Origin: Bradyrhizobium sp. CCBAU 53421
GTDB taxonomy: Bacteria; Pseudomonadota; Alphaproteobacteria; Rhizobiales; Xanthobacteraceae
DNA: 64,000 nucleotides
Direction: 5' to 3'
Assembly: GCF_015291625.1 (NCBI RefSeq)
Contig: NZ_CP030047.1
Coordinates: 6,572,001 to 6,636,000 of the forward strand
Numbering within the stretch: the first letter of the stretch is position 1; each line of letters opens with the position of its first letter. The translations under genes were made by a program, and so were the position numbers. The notes under the pieces were generated by a model that searched no databases, was not told the origin of the DNA, and saw only the letters and a list, made by a program, of their open reading frames with translations. This document shows positions 9,972-17,624 of the stretch, in pieces.

Positions 9972-10352
9972 CTACCCTTGCTTATTTCCCAACTCCCTCT
10001 TGTACGACGCGTAGTTCGGCTGATCGACGGCGAGCTTGTCCATCGTGGTCTGCCAGAGATGCTCCGATAGGCCCGGCGTTTTCAGATCGACCTCGCCGCC
10101 TGCGATCTTCTCCGATAGCGCGCGGTTGAGCTCCATCAGTGACCCATCGGCGCCGAGCAGCGCCTTCAGCCGCGCCGCCTCGGTCGCATCGCCGGCCTCG
10201 GCGAGCGCGAGCTGCCGCGTCACCAGATCGAGCGCGTTGATGCCTACGCGCAGCTTGAAGCCGTTGTGCCCCTTGATGGCTGGCGCGACCTCGTTGCGGA
10301 GGAAATCGGCGACGGCCTTGATCAGCTCGGTAGGTGTTGGTTCGTCCTGCAT
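9972..10352 (-). CDS. DUF6285 domain-containing protein
   Basis: Small soluble protein of 126 residues, mostly helical, with no cysteine, signal or membrane segment. It matches the DUF6285 pattern (PTELIKAVADFLRNEV, then FKLRVGINALDLVTRQL). No biochemical role is known. The ATG at 10352 is one base after the stop of the APH-fold kinase, so translation is coupled. Last gene of the crotonase-APH-DUF6285 operon. It may assist the kinase, which is inferred only from this coupling. Confidence 0.82.
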   Translation of the reverse strand: MQDEPTPTELIKAVADFLRNEVAPAIKGHNGFKLRVGINALDLVTRQLALAEAGDATEAARLKALLGADGSLMELNRALSEKIAGGEVDLKTPGLSEHLWQTTMDKLAVDQPNYASYKRELGNKQG

Positions 10353-10353
10353 C

Positions 10354-11340
10354 TTACTTGCCTCGCGGCGCTAACAATCTGAGCAGATCGATCTCGGTCT
10401 CCGACGCGCGCCGCCCGATCATCGCGCGCTCCATCGAGTGATCGGGGCCGGAGCGGAAGCGCTGCATCATGCCGCAGCACATCACGCCCCAACGCAGCGT
10501 GCCCATCACTTCCCAAAACATCACGCGGTCGGGGTCGGCCTTGCGACCGGCTTCCGCATAGCCCGCGAACAGATCCTCGCGTGTGCCAAAGCCGCCGACC
10601 GGCTTGTCGATCTCGCCGAAGCGCCAGGAGTTGACACAGATCCAGCCGAGATCCTCCATGGGATCGCCGAAATGCGCGAGCTCCCAGTCGAGCACCGCGC
10701 GCACCCCGTCAGGGCCGATGATCAGATTGCCATGGCGGAAATCGCCATGCACCAGCGTCACCTCCGATGACGGACCGGGATCGTGATCGCGAAGCCAGCG
10801 CAGCGCCAGCTCGAACACCGGCCGCGGCCAGTTGAAGCTGTGATATTCGCGGGCGAGATCCTCGATCTCCTTGGTCGCCGTCAGGCTGCGCAGCTTGGGT
10901 AATTTCGCCTGCGGCAGGCCGTGAATGCCGGCGATGACGTGGCCGAGCTGGCGGGCCAGGATCGGCCGCGCCTTGGCATATTCCTCGTCGCGCAAAATTT
11001 TCCGCGCGATGGTCTCGCCCTCGACCCGCGCCATGATGAAGCCGCGGCCAAGGCCGTCTTCCGGCCTCAAGACGTGCATCACCTTCGGCGACGGCAGGCC
11101 CGCGTCATGCGCGAGCTGCATCAGCACAGCTTCCGCATCGAGGCCGGCGGCGCGGCCAGGCGCGGCACCGTAGCCCGGCGGCGCGCGGCGCAGGATCGCA
11201 CCGACATTGCCGTTCGGGTGCACGATGTCGAACGTCCAGGTCTCCTGGCTGGCGCCGCCGGAGAGCTTTGCCGCGCCGGTGACGCCGGTCGCACCTGGAT
11301 GAAACGCGGCGACGCAGCGGGTGAGTTCGGTCTCGATCAT
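10354..11340 (-). CDS. APH-fold phosphotransferase (ACAD10/11 kinase-domain type)
   Basis: Aminoglycoside-phosphotransferase-like kinase, 328 residues. The ATG at 11340 overlaps the TGA of the upstream crotonase (ATGA), which fixes the start. The substrate loop is LSGGASQETWTF, the catalytic loop is VHGDFRHGNLIIG and the metal motif is VLDWELAHFGDPMEDLGW. It resembles the kinase domain that in ACAD10/ACAD11 phosphorylates 4-hydroxyacyl-CoA before dehydration, so a role in hydroxy-acid breakdown is more likely than antibiotic resistance. Middle gene of a tightly coupled three-gene operon. Confidence 0.85.
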   Translation of the reverse strand: MIETELTRCVAAFHPGATGVTGAAKLSGGASQETWTFDIVHPNGNVGAILRRAPPGYGAAPGRAAGLDAEAVLMQLAHDAGLPSPKVMHVLRPEDGLGRGFIMARVEGETIARKILRDEEYAKARPILARQLGHVIAGIHGLPQAKLPKLRSLTATKEIEDLAREYHSFNWPRPVFELALRWLRDHDPGPSSEVTLVHGDFRHGNLIIGPDGVRAVLDWELAHFGDPMEDLGWICVNSWRFGEIDKPVGGFGTREDLFAGYAEAGRKADPDRVMFWEVMGTLRWGVMCCGMMQRFRSGPDHSMERAMIGRRASETEIDLLRLLAPRGK

Positions 11341-12131
11341 TTGCCCTTGAACTTCGCCGGCCGCTTCTCGAGGAATGCGGTGACACCTTCCTTGAAATCC
11401 TCGGCACGGCCCGCGATCCGCTGCGACTCGAATTCCAGATTGAGCTGATCCTCCAGGGTGTTTTCCGGGCTGTCCCAATAAAGCTTGCGGATCAGCGACA
11501 GTGCCACCGTCGGGCCGTTGGCCAGATCGTGCGCGAGCTTCATGGTTTCTTCCATCAGTGCGGCATCGTCATAGACGCGGTTGACGAGGCCCCATTCCAG
11601 CGCCTTCTCGGCCGGCAACCGCTCGCCCAGCAGCGACAGCTCGACCGAGCGCGCCTTGCCGATCAGCCGTGGCAGCAGCCAGGTCGAGCCGCAATCCGGC
11701 ACCAGGCCGATGCGGCGGAACGCCTGCAGGAAATAGGACGAGCGCGCGCACAGGATGAGGTCACCCATCAGTGCGAAGCTCATGCCGGCGCCGGCGGCCG
11801 GACCGTTCACCGCGGTCACGATCGGACAGTGCAGCTTACGCAATCGGCGCAGGAACGGGTGGAACGCGGTCTCCAGCGCCGCGCCGGCATTGCTCTTGCC
11901 GGGCTTCTGCTGCTGGTTACGGCCCTGCAGGTTGGCGCCGGTGCAGAAGGCGCGGCCCGCGCCCGTGATCACCAGGCAGCGCACCTCGTCGCGCTTGTCG
12001 TCGATCGCATCGAGCGCCTCTGCAAGGCCGCCCAGCATGTCGATCGAGACCGCGTTCATGACTTCCTGATGGTCGAGTTTGAGAATCGCGACCGATCCGT
12101 CGAAGTCGAGCGTGACGTGCTTGAACTGCAT
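11337..12131 (-). CDS. Enoyl-CoA hydratase/isomerase (crotonase) family protein
   Basis: Crotonase, 264 residues from ATG 12131 (AGGAAACC precedes it); the longer open frame upstream has no family homology. Oxyanion segments are GRAFCTGANLQGR and TAVNGPAAGAGMSFALMGDL. The Ala/Ser-rich second segment resembles PaaG-type isomerases/hydratases. First gene of the operon with the APH-fold kinase and DUF6285, overlapping the next gene by 4 bp. It diverges from the SDR at 12295 across a region with a perfect 20-bp palindrome. Confidence 0.88.
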   Translation of the reverse strand: MQFKHVTLDFDGSVAILKLDHQEVMNAVSIDMLGGLAEALDAIDDKRDEVRCLVITGAGRAFCTGANLQGRNQQQKPGKSNAGAALETAFHPFLRRLRKLHCPIVTAVNGPAAGAGMSFALMGDLILCARSSYFLQAFRRIGLVPDCGSTWLLPRLIGKARSVELSLLGERLPAEKALEWGLVNRVYDDAALMEETMKLAHDLANGPTVALSLIRKLYWDSPENTLEDQLNLEFESQRIAGRAEDFKEGVTAFLEKRPAKFKGK

Positions 12132-12170
12132 GGTTTCCTCTTTACGTTGCTTCGGCGGCGGGTACCGCGG

Positions 12171-12190
12171 TAGGTCGATGGGTCGACCTA
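12171..12190. promoter_or_regulatory. Perfect palindromic operator candidate between divergent genes
   Basis: TAGGTCGA (12171-12178), spacer tggg, TCGACCTA (12183-12190): eight-base arms with no mismatch. It lies 40 bp upstream of the crotonase start and about 105 bp before the SDR start, followed by AT-rich tatatttggacccatatttg that could hold promoter elements. This form suits a TetR- or MarR-type dimer; no regulator gene is adjacent. Confidence 0.5.
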
Positions 12191-12294
12191 TATTTGGACC
12201 CATATTTGATTTTTGTGCCGGGCTTGTCCATGGTCGACGGCAAGCCCATCCGTGAACGCGTGATTAGCGCGCACCAAACCAAATGGAAACCCCA

Positions 12295-13077
12295 ATGAGT
12301 GGCATCTTCGATCTCACCGGCCGCGTCGCTGTCATCACCGGCGGCAATGGCGGCATCGGCCTCGGCATCGCGCAGGCGCTCAACGCCGCCGGCTGCAACG
12401 TCGCGATCTGGGGCCGCAACGCGGAAAAAAATGCCAACGCCGCCGCCTCGATGAAGGCCGGACCCGGCAAGGTCGCAACCCAATTCTGCGATGTCAGCGA
12501 TCCCGGCTCGGTCAAGACCGCGATGAAGGCGACGCTCGACACCTTCGGCCGCGTCGACGGCTGCTTCGCCAATGCCGGCATCGGCGGCGGCGGACGCCGC
12601 TCCTTCATCGACCGCACCGAGGAGGAATGGCGCAAGATGTTCGCGACTAATCTCGACGGCGTGTTTCACGTATTCCAGGCTGCGGCACGCCACATGACCG
12701 AGCGCGCCGAAGCCGGCGACAAGTTCGGACGGCTGGTCGCGACCTCGAGCCTCGCCTCGCTGTTCGGCACCGCGCGCAACGAGCACTATGCCGGCACCAA
12801 GGCCGCGCTGAACGCGCTGTGCCGCGCGCTCGGCGTCGAGCTCGCCCGCCATGGCGTCACCGCGAACGCGATCCTGCCCGGCTGGATCAAGAGCGACATG
12901 ACCGCCGGCATCATGGCCAACGACAAGTTCGTCGCCAACGTGATGCCGCGCATCCCCCTGCGCCGCTTCGGCGAGCCCAGCGATTTCGGCGGCATCGCCG
13001 TCTACATCATGAGCAAGGCGTCGTCCTATCATACGGCGGATTGCTTTGTGATCGATGGTGGGTATACGGCATTCTAG
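12295..13077 (+). CDS. SDR family NAD(P)-dependent oxidoreductase
   Basis: Classical short-chain dehydrogenase, about 260 residues. The cofactor motif is TGGNGGIG, NAG is in FANAGIGG, and the catalytic Tyr-x3-Lys is present as YAGTKAALNAL. The C-terminal segment FVIDGGYTAF is typical of the FabG-like group. I chose ATG 12295 (MSGIFDLTGR) because homology starts there and TGGAA lies six bases before; the in-frame ATG at 12283 is possible. Probably a 3-hydroxyacyl or alcohol dehydrogenase. Monocistronic, followed by repeat DNA. Confidence 0.85.
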   Translation: MSGIFDLTGRVAVITGGNGGIGLGIAQALNAAGCNVAIWGRNAEKNANAAASMKAGPGKVATQFCDVSDPGSVKTAMKATLDTFGRVDGCFANAGIGGGGRRSFIDRTEEEWRKMFATNLDGVFHVFQAAARHMTERAEAGDKFGRLVATSSLASLFGTARNEHYAGTKAALNALCRALGVELARHGVTANAILPGWIKSDMTAGIMANDKFVANVMPRIPLRRFGEPSDFGGIAVYIMSKASSYHTADCFVIDGGYTAF

Positions 13078-13101
13078 CCAGGCTCTTGCGGCAACACCGG
13101 T

Positions 13102-13223
13102 GTCGTCCCTGCGAAAGCAAGGACCCATAACCACAGGACGCGGTTGTCGTAGCAGGCTGGGGCCATAGCGTCGTCACGCAATGAGCAACGGTGGTCATGG
13201 GTCCCGGCCTGCGCCGGGACGAC
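13102..13223. repeat. Type-A composite palindromic element
   Basis: Starts gtcgtccctgcgaaagcaagg-acccataaccac and ends with ggtggtcatgggtcccggcc...gggacgac. The two arms are of different sub-variants (cctgc/gcagg and cccgg/ccggg), so it may be a recombinant copy. With the next element it fills most of the 466-bp gap 13078-13543, where I see no gene. Confidence 0.8.
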
Positions 13224-13263
13224 GATGAGGATGGCTCTCGATTCAAGTTGCCACACCACGCGG

Positions 13264-13367
13264 TGTCATCACCCGCGCATGCGGGTGATCCAGTATTCCA
13301 GAGACGTCTGTGCTTAAGCCGAGAGGCCGCGGCCTACTGGATCGCCCGGTCGAGCCGGGCGATGACA
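13264..13367. repeat. RIME-like two-palindrome element (type B)
   Basis: A 104-bp unit with outer hairpins tcatCACCCGCgcatGCGGGTGat and atCGCCCGGtcgagCCGGGCGatga, joined by a segment bounded by the inverted words ccagta and tactgg. The architecture, about 100 bp with two large palindromes, resembles the RIME elements described in rhizobia. Only one copy is in this window. Confidence 0.65.
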
Positions 13368-13543
13368 GATGTGGGTGGGACGCAGTTTCCGGGACTCTCG
13401 CTTCGCTAGCCCCACAATGACGAGAGTGGATCGCTCGATACCACGCGACGCTGCGTCGCTTTCGTCGCGACAAAACTGCTGCTAGCGTTCGCGCCGCGAG
13501 GGGCGCACAAGGCGGCTTTCAACAAGCAGGGAGGTTATTTCAG

Positions 13544-13921
13544 ATGTTTTCACACGTGATGGTTGGCACCAACGATCTGGACAAGGCCAAGGCGTTCTAT
13601 GATGCGCTGCTTGGCACGCTCGATGTCCGGCCGGCCCGGGTCGACGGTCACCGTATCATGTACCTGACCAAGGCGGGCATTTTCATGGTTTCCAAGCCGA
13701 TCAACGGCGAGCCGGCGACGCACGCCAATGGCGGCACGATCGGCTTTGCCTGCTCTTCGCCGGAGCAGGTCCACGCCTGGCACGCGGCCGGCATCGCCAA
13801 TGGCGGCAAGACCTGCGAGGACCCGCCGGGTGTGCGCGAGGGCAACGGCATCAAGCTGTACCTCGCCTATCTGCGCGACCTCGACGGCAACAAGATCTGC
13901 GCGATGCACCGGATGACATAA
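13544..13921 (+). CDS. VOC (glyoxalase/bleomycin-resistance fold) family protein
   Basis: Single-domain vicinal-oxygen-chelate protein, 125 residues. MFSHVMVGTNDLDKAKAFYDALLG is the usual first beta-alpha unit with a candidate metal ligand His4, and the C-terminal LRDLDGNKICAMHR carries the last strand. The start ATG has GGGAGG ten bases before. The reaction is unknown, since the family includes glyoxalases, dioxygenases and resistance proteins. It is a single gene ending at a strong hairpin (13950-13985). Confidence 0.85.
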   Translation: MFSHVMVGTNDLDKAKAFYDALLGTLDVRPARVDGHRIMYLTKAGIFMVSKPINGEPATHANGGTIGFACSSPEQVHAWHAAGIANGGKTCEDPPGVREGNGIKLYLAYLRDLDGNKICAMHRMT

Positions 13922-13949
13922 CCGTCCGCCGGAATCGTTCACGCTGTAA

Positions 13950-13985
13950 GCGACGGCGTTCAAACAACGTTTGAAACGCCGTCGC
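13950..13985 (+). terminator. Hairpin terminator after the VOC gene
   Basis: GCGACGGCGTT (13950-13960) pairs with AACGCCGTCGC (13975-13985), and the inner CAAAC/GTTTG extends the stem after a one-base bulge. No T-run follows. Confidence 0.6.
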
Positions 13986-14092
13986 CAAATTCCGCGTTGC
14001 GGTAGAGGTGACCAGAAAATCCGTGCTCGCGCTTCGCGCCGCACGCGTCTATTGTCCGCCGCGAAACGCGCCTTCGCGAAGGAGAAAAGACA

Positions 14093-15367
14093 ATGAAACA
14101 TGCCTATGTGCCGCGCACCACGAACTACACGCTCAATCCGGGCGACGAGCTCAACGACCTTCGGATGTCGGACAAGGTCCGCCCGCTCTACGACCATGTG
14201 AAGCAGTTTATCCGCGACACCGTCGATCCGATGTCGGTCGAATTCTATCGCGCCGGCGAGAAGAAGACCAACCGCTGGAGCTTCACCGACGAGCAGCTCG
14301 CGATCCTGCAGAAGGCCAAGGACAAGGCCAAGGAAGTCGGCCTCTGGAACTTCTTCCTGCCCGATGCCGAGACCGGCGACGGCCTCAACAACCTCGACTA
14401 CGCCTACATCGCCGCCGAACTCGGCAAGAGCCCGCTGGCCTCCGAGACCATGAACTGCTCGGCGCCCGACACCGGCAACATGGAAGTGCTGGAGCGGGTC
14501 GGCACCAAGGCGCAGAAGGAGAAGTGGCTGAAGCCGCTGCTCAACGGCGAGATCCGCTCGGCCTATGCGATGACCGAGCCGAACGTCGCCTCCTCCGACG
14601 CCAAGAACATCTCGACCACCGCCAAGCTGGTCGGCGACGAGTGGGTCATCAACGGCGAGAAGTATTACATCTCCGGCGCCGGCGATCCGCGCTGCAAGAT
14701 CATGATCGTGATGGTGAAGACCAATCCGGACGCTGCGCCGAGCAAGCAGCAGTCGCAGATCCTGGTGCCGATCGACACCCCCGGCGTCGAGATCCTCGGC
14801 CCGATGCACGTGTTCGGCCATGACCATGCGCCGCGCGGCCACATGCATCTGCGCTTCAACAATTGCAAGGTGCCGAAGGAGAACATGCTGCTCGGCGAAG
14901 GCCGCGGCTTCGAGATCTCCCAGGTTCGCCTCGGCCCCGGCCGCATCCACCACTGCATGCGCACCATCGGCAAGGCCGAGAAGGCGCTCGACATGATGGT
15001 GCAGCGCGGCCTGACCCGCGAAGCGTTCGGCAAGAAGATCGCCCATCTCGGCGGCAACATGCAGATCATCGCCCAGGCGCGTTGCGAAATCGAAGCGATG
15101 CGGCTGATGGTGTTGAAGGCGGCCAAGGCGATGGACGTGCTCGGCAACAAGGAAGCCCGCGTCTGGGTCTCGATGGTCAAGGCCATGGTCCCCGAGCGCG
15201 CCTGCAAGGTGATCGATCAGGCGATCCAGATGCACGGCGCCACCGGCATTTCGCAATGGTCCCCGCTTGGCGAAATGTACCAGGACGTCCGCCATCTGCG
15301 CTTCGCCGACGGCCCGGACGAGGTGCACTGGATGGTCGTCGGCCGCCACGAGCTGAGCATGCCGTAG
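14093..15367 (+). CDS. Acyl-CoA dehydrogenase family protein
   Basis: FAD-dependent acyl-CoA dehydrogenase, 424 residues, start ATG 14093 after AAGGAGA. The FAD/substrate segment is YAMTEPNVASSDAKN, followed by VINGEKYYISGAGD, then FNNCKVPKENMLLGEGRGFEI and GPGRIHHCMRTIG. C-terminal IQMHGATGISQWSPLGEMY and RFADGPDEVHW complete the domain. SQWSPL and the DGPDEVH ending place it with the ACAD11-like subgroup, which would pair functionally with the APH-fold kinase at 10354. It ends at a T-tailed hairpin. Confidence 0.9.
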   Translation: MKHAYVPRTTNYTLNPGDELNDLRMSDKVRPLYDHVKQFIRDTVDPMSVEFYRAGEKKTNRWSFTDEQLAILQKAKDKAKEVGLWNFFLPDAETGDGLNNLDYAYIAAELGKSPLASETMNCSAPDTGNMEVLERVGTKAQKEKWLKPLLNGEIRSAYAMTEPNVASSDAKNISTTAKLVGDEWVINGEKYYISGAGDPRCKIMIVMVKTNPDAAPSKQQSQILVPIDTPGVEILGPMHVFGHDHAPRGHMHLRFNNCKVPKENMLLGEGRGFEISQVRLGPGRIHHCMRTIGKAEKALDMMVQRGLTREAFGKKIAHLGGNMQIIAQARCEIEAMRLMVLKAAKAMDVLGNKEARVWVSMVKAMVPERACKVIDQAIQMHGATGISQWSPLGEMYQDVRHLRFADGPDEVHWMVVGRHELSMP

Positions 15368-15423
15368 TTGCTACTCCTCCCTCTCCCCGCTCTTCGCGGC
15401 GAGAGGTAAGCAAGCAAGTCTGC

Positions 15424-15456
15424 AAGGCGGGTTCACGCGAGTGTAACCCGCCTTTT
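15424..15456 (+). terminator. Rho-independent terminator after acyl-CoA dehydrogenase
   Basis: AAGGCGGGTT (15424-15433) and AACCCGCCTT (15445-15454) form a perfect 10-bp stem with an 11-base loop, followed by TT. It separates the dehydrogenase from the flavin reductase gene. Confidence 0.75.
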
Positions 15457-15522
15457 GCTTTCCGAACCGTCGGCGGCAGGTTACGCTTCGCGCACCCGCC
15501 CACCGAAATTCCGGACAACCGC

Positions 15523-16140
15523 ATGGAATACGCCGCAAGCGACCTCACCCAGCGCGAACGCTACAAGGTGCTGACCTCCTTCGTGTTGCCGCGGCCGATC
15601 GCCTGGGTGACAAGCCTTGGGCCGGACGGCGTGGTCAATGCGGCGCCGTTCTCGTTCTTCAACGTGTTCTGCGAGGACCCGCCGCTCTGCATGTTCGCGG
15701 TCAACCGACGGCCCGACGGCCGCGAGAAGGATACGATGGTCAACATCCAGCGCCTCGGCGAATTCGTGGTCAACCTGACCGACGAGCCGCTGGCGCGCGC
15801 GATGCACGAGAGCTCGGGTGATTTTCCGCCCGAGATCGGCGAACCCGATCATCTCGGTCTCAAGCTCGCGCCATCCAGCAAGATCGCGGTGCCCCGGCTT
15901 GCCGACGCGCCGTTCGCGATGGAGTGCAGGACCTGGAAGCTGATCGACGTCAACGGCGACCGCCAGCTGATCATGGGCGAAGGCATCCATTTCCACATCC
16001 GCAACGAATTGTGGGATCACAATGCGATGCGCGTCCACATGGAGCGCTACCACCCGATCGGCCGCATGTTCGCCGATCGCTACTGCCGCACCGACGACCG
16101 CGTGGTATTTCCTGCGGCCGAGGGTGTGAAGAACAGGTAA
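15523..16140 (+). CDS. Flavin reductase family protein (FMN-binding split barrel)
   Basis: 205-residue protein of the DIM6/NTAB-like flavin reductase fold. LTSFVLPRPIAWVTSLG and VNAAPFSFFNVFCEDPP are the FMN-binding signatures, and HESSGDFPPEIGE follows. Such proteins bind FMN and may supply reduced flavin to monooxygenases or act alone; no partner monooxygenase is adjacent. The open frame continues upstream, but homology begins at ATG 15523. The Shine-Dalgarno is weak. The GNAT gene starts 13 bp after its stop, so they form an operon. Confidence 0.87.
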   Translation: MEYAASDLTQRERYKVLTSFVLPRPIAWVTSLGPDGVVNAAPFSFFNVFCEDPPLCMFAVNRRPDGREKDTMVNIQRLGEFVVNLTDEPLARAMHESSGDFPPEIGEPDHLGLKLAPSSKIAVPRLADAPFAMECRTWKLIDVNGDRQLIMGEGIHFHIRNELWDHNAMRVHMERYHPIGRMFADRYCRTDDRVVFPAAEGVKNR

Positions 16141-16153
16141 CGAGGACGACAGA

Positions 16154-16429
16154 ATGAGTGAAGCATTTCGCGACAACGCGACGCAGAGCCGGTTCGAACT
16201 TGACGTCGATGGCACCATCGCCTTCGTGGTCTACCGCAAGACGCCGGATACGATCACGCTGGTGCACACCGTGGTGCCGCCGGAGCTCGGCGGCCGCGGC
16301 ATCGGCTCCAAGCTCGCCCGTGCGACGCTCGACGCGGTCCGTGCGCAGGGCATCAAGCTCGTCGTGAAGTGCGAGTTCATCCAGGGCTTCATGAAGAAGA
16401 ATCCGGAGTATGACGATTTGTTGAGCTAG
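16154..16429 (+). CDS. GNAT family N-acetyltransferase, small YjdJ-type
   Basis: Compact 91-residue member of the GNAT superfamily. The acetyl-CoA pyrophosphate-binding motif is LGGRGIGSKLAR, followed by the C-terminal CEFIQGFMKKNPEYDDLL typical of the YjdJ/DUF-type small acetyltransferases. The substrate is unknown. A GAGGAC sequence precedes the ATG, and the gene lies in tandem with the flavin reductase. It ends next to a bidirectional terminator. Confidence 0.88.
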   Translation: MSEAFRDNATQSRFELDVDGTIAFVVYRKTPDTITLVHTVVPPELGGRGIGSKLARATLDAVRAQGIKLVVKCEFIQGFMKKNPEYDDLLS

Positions 16430-16436
16430 ATCCGCA

Positions 16437-16467
16437 GGGCGGGTTAGCCGAAAGACGTAACCCGCCC
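16437..16467. terminator. Bidirectional terminator between GNAT and GST genes
   Basis: GGGCGGGTTA (16437-16446) and TAACCCGCCC (16458-16467) form a perfect 10-bp stem exactly between the convergent stops at 16429 and 16474. Confidence 0.75.
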
Positions 16468-16473
16468 TCGCAG

Positions 16474-17349
16474 CTACGACGCCGCTTGCTCGACCTTGTC
16501 CTGCGTCTTCATCTCGAAATCGCTGGCATCATGGCGCTCGTGGAGCTGGCTCGAGGGGTCACCCCAGGTGCGGTTGACCATGCGGCCGCGCTTCACCGCG
16601 GGCCGGGCGGCGATCGCGTCGGTCCAGCGCTGCACGTTCTTGTAGTCCTGCACCGAGAGGAATTCGCCGCCGCCATAGAGCAGTCCCTTGGCCAGACTGC
16701 CGTACCATGGCCACACTGCCATGTCGGCGATGGTGTAGACATCGCCGGCGAGATATTCGTTGTCGGCGAGCCGGCGGTCGAGCACGTCGAGCTGGCGCTT
16801 CACTTCCATCGCAAAGCGATCGATCGCGTATTCGATCTTGGTCGGCGCATAGGCATAGAAATGCCCGAAGCCGCCACCGAGATACGGCGCGGCGCCCATC
16901 TGCCAGAACAGCCAGGAGAAGGTTTCGGCGCGGGTCTTGACGTCGGTCGGCAGGAACGCGCCGAACTTTTCCGCGAGGTAGACCAGGATCGAGCCCGACT
17001 CGAACACCCTGATCGGCTCAGGCCCGCTGCGATCCATTAGCGCCGGGATCTTGGAATTCGGATTGACCGCAACGAAGCCGCTGCCGAACTGGTTGCCGTC
17101 GATCTTGATCAGCCAGGCGTCGTACTCCGCACCCTTGTGGCCGGCCGCCAGCAGCTCTTCCAGCATCACGGTGACCTTGACGCCGTTCGGCGTCGCCAGC
17201 GAGTAGAGTTGCAGCGGATGGCGGCCGACCGGCAGCTCCTTGTCATGGGTGGGACCCGCGATCGGCCGGTTGATGCTGGCGAAGCGCCCGCCGCTCTCCT
17301 TGTTCCAGGTCCAGACTTTCGGCGGCTCGTAGGCTGAGGTGTCAGTCAC
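16474..17349 (-). CDS. yghU: Glutathione-dependent disulfide-bond oxidoreductase (YghU-type GST)
   Basis: Nu-class glutathione transferase, 291 residues, acting on glutathione disulfide or organic peroxides in the cytoplasm. The long N-terminal arm, then LPVGRHPLQLYSLATPNGVK and MLEELLAAG, lead into the thioredoxin-like domain. NPNSKIPALMDRSG and ESGSILVYLAEKFG bind GSH, and the helical domain holds WLFWQMGAAPYLGGGFGHFY. I chose GTG 17349 because homology begins at TDTSAYEPPKVW; no ATG fits, and GGGAG lies about nine bases upstream. Confidence 0.88.
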   Translation of the reverse strand: MTDTSAYEPPKVWTWNKESGGRFASINRPIAGPTHDKELPVGRHPLQLYSLATPNGVKVTVMLEELLAAGHKGAEYDAWLIKIDGNQFGSGFVAVNPNSKIPALMDRSGPEPIRVFESGSILVYLAEKFGAFLPTDVKTRAETFSWLFWQMGAAPYLGGGFGHFYAYAPTKIEYAIDRFAMEVKRQLDVLDRRLADNEYLAGDVYTIADMAVWPWYGSLAKGLLYGGGEFLSVQDYKNVQRWTDAIAARPAVKRGRMVNRTWGDPSSQLHERHDASDFEMKTQDKVEQAAS

Positions 17350-17624
17350 GTCGTTGGCTCCCGGTTTACGTTTCCAAGGTGGCGCGGCGGCCGCCGGGCC
17401 CATCCCATGTCCGCACTAGATGGTGCGCACGCTGCGCTTTGCCCACCCCGCCCGATCGCATTTTCTATCCAGCGGAATGCGCTGCGAGCGATGCAGCCAA
17501 GCAGCGCCTGCACGCAAGATCGCCGCAGCCGAAACCCGCTTGGCTTCGCCGACCGTGATGCGCTAGCGTCGCAGGGGCTGATGCCAACAAGCACAAGAAG
17601 CAGCCGCCGGGAGAAAACCAGTCC

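Noticed and set aside
10354..11340. APH-fold protein as an aminoglycoside-resistance gene
   Set aside because: Operon with a crotonase and DUF6285 and the ACAD10/11-like motifs point to acyl-CoA metabolism.
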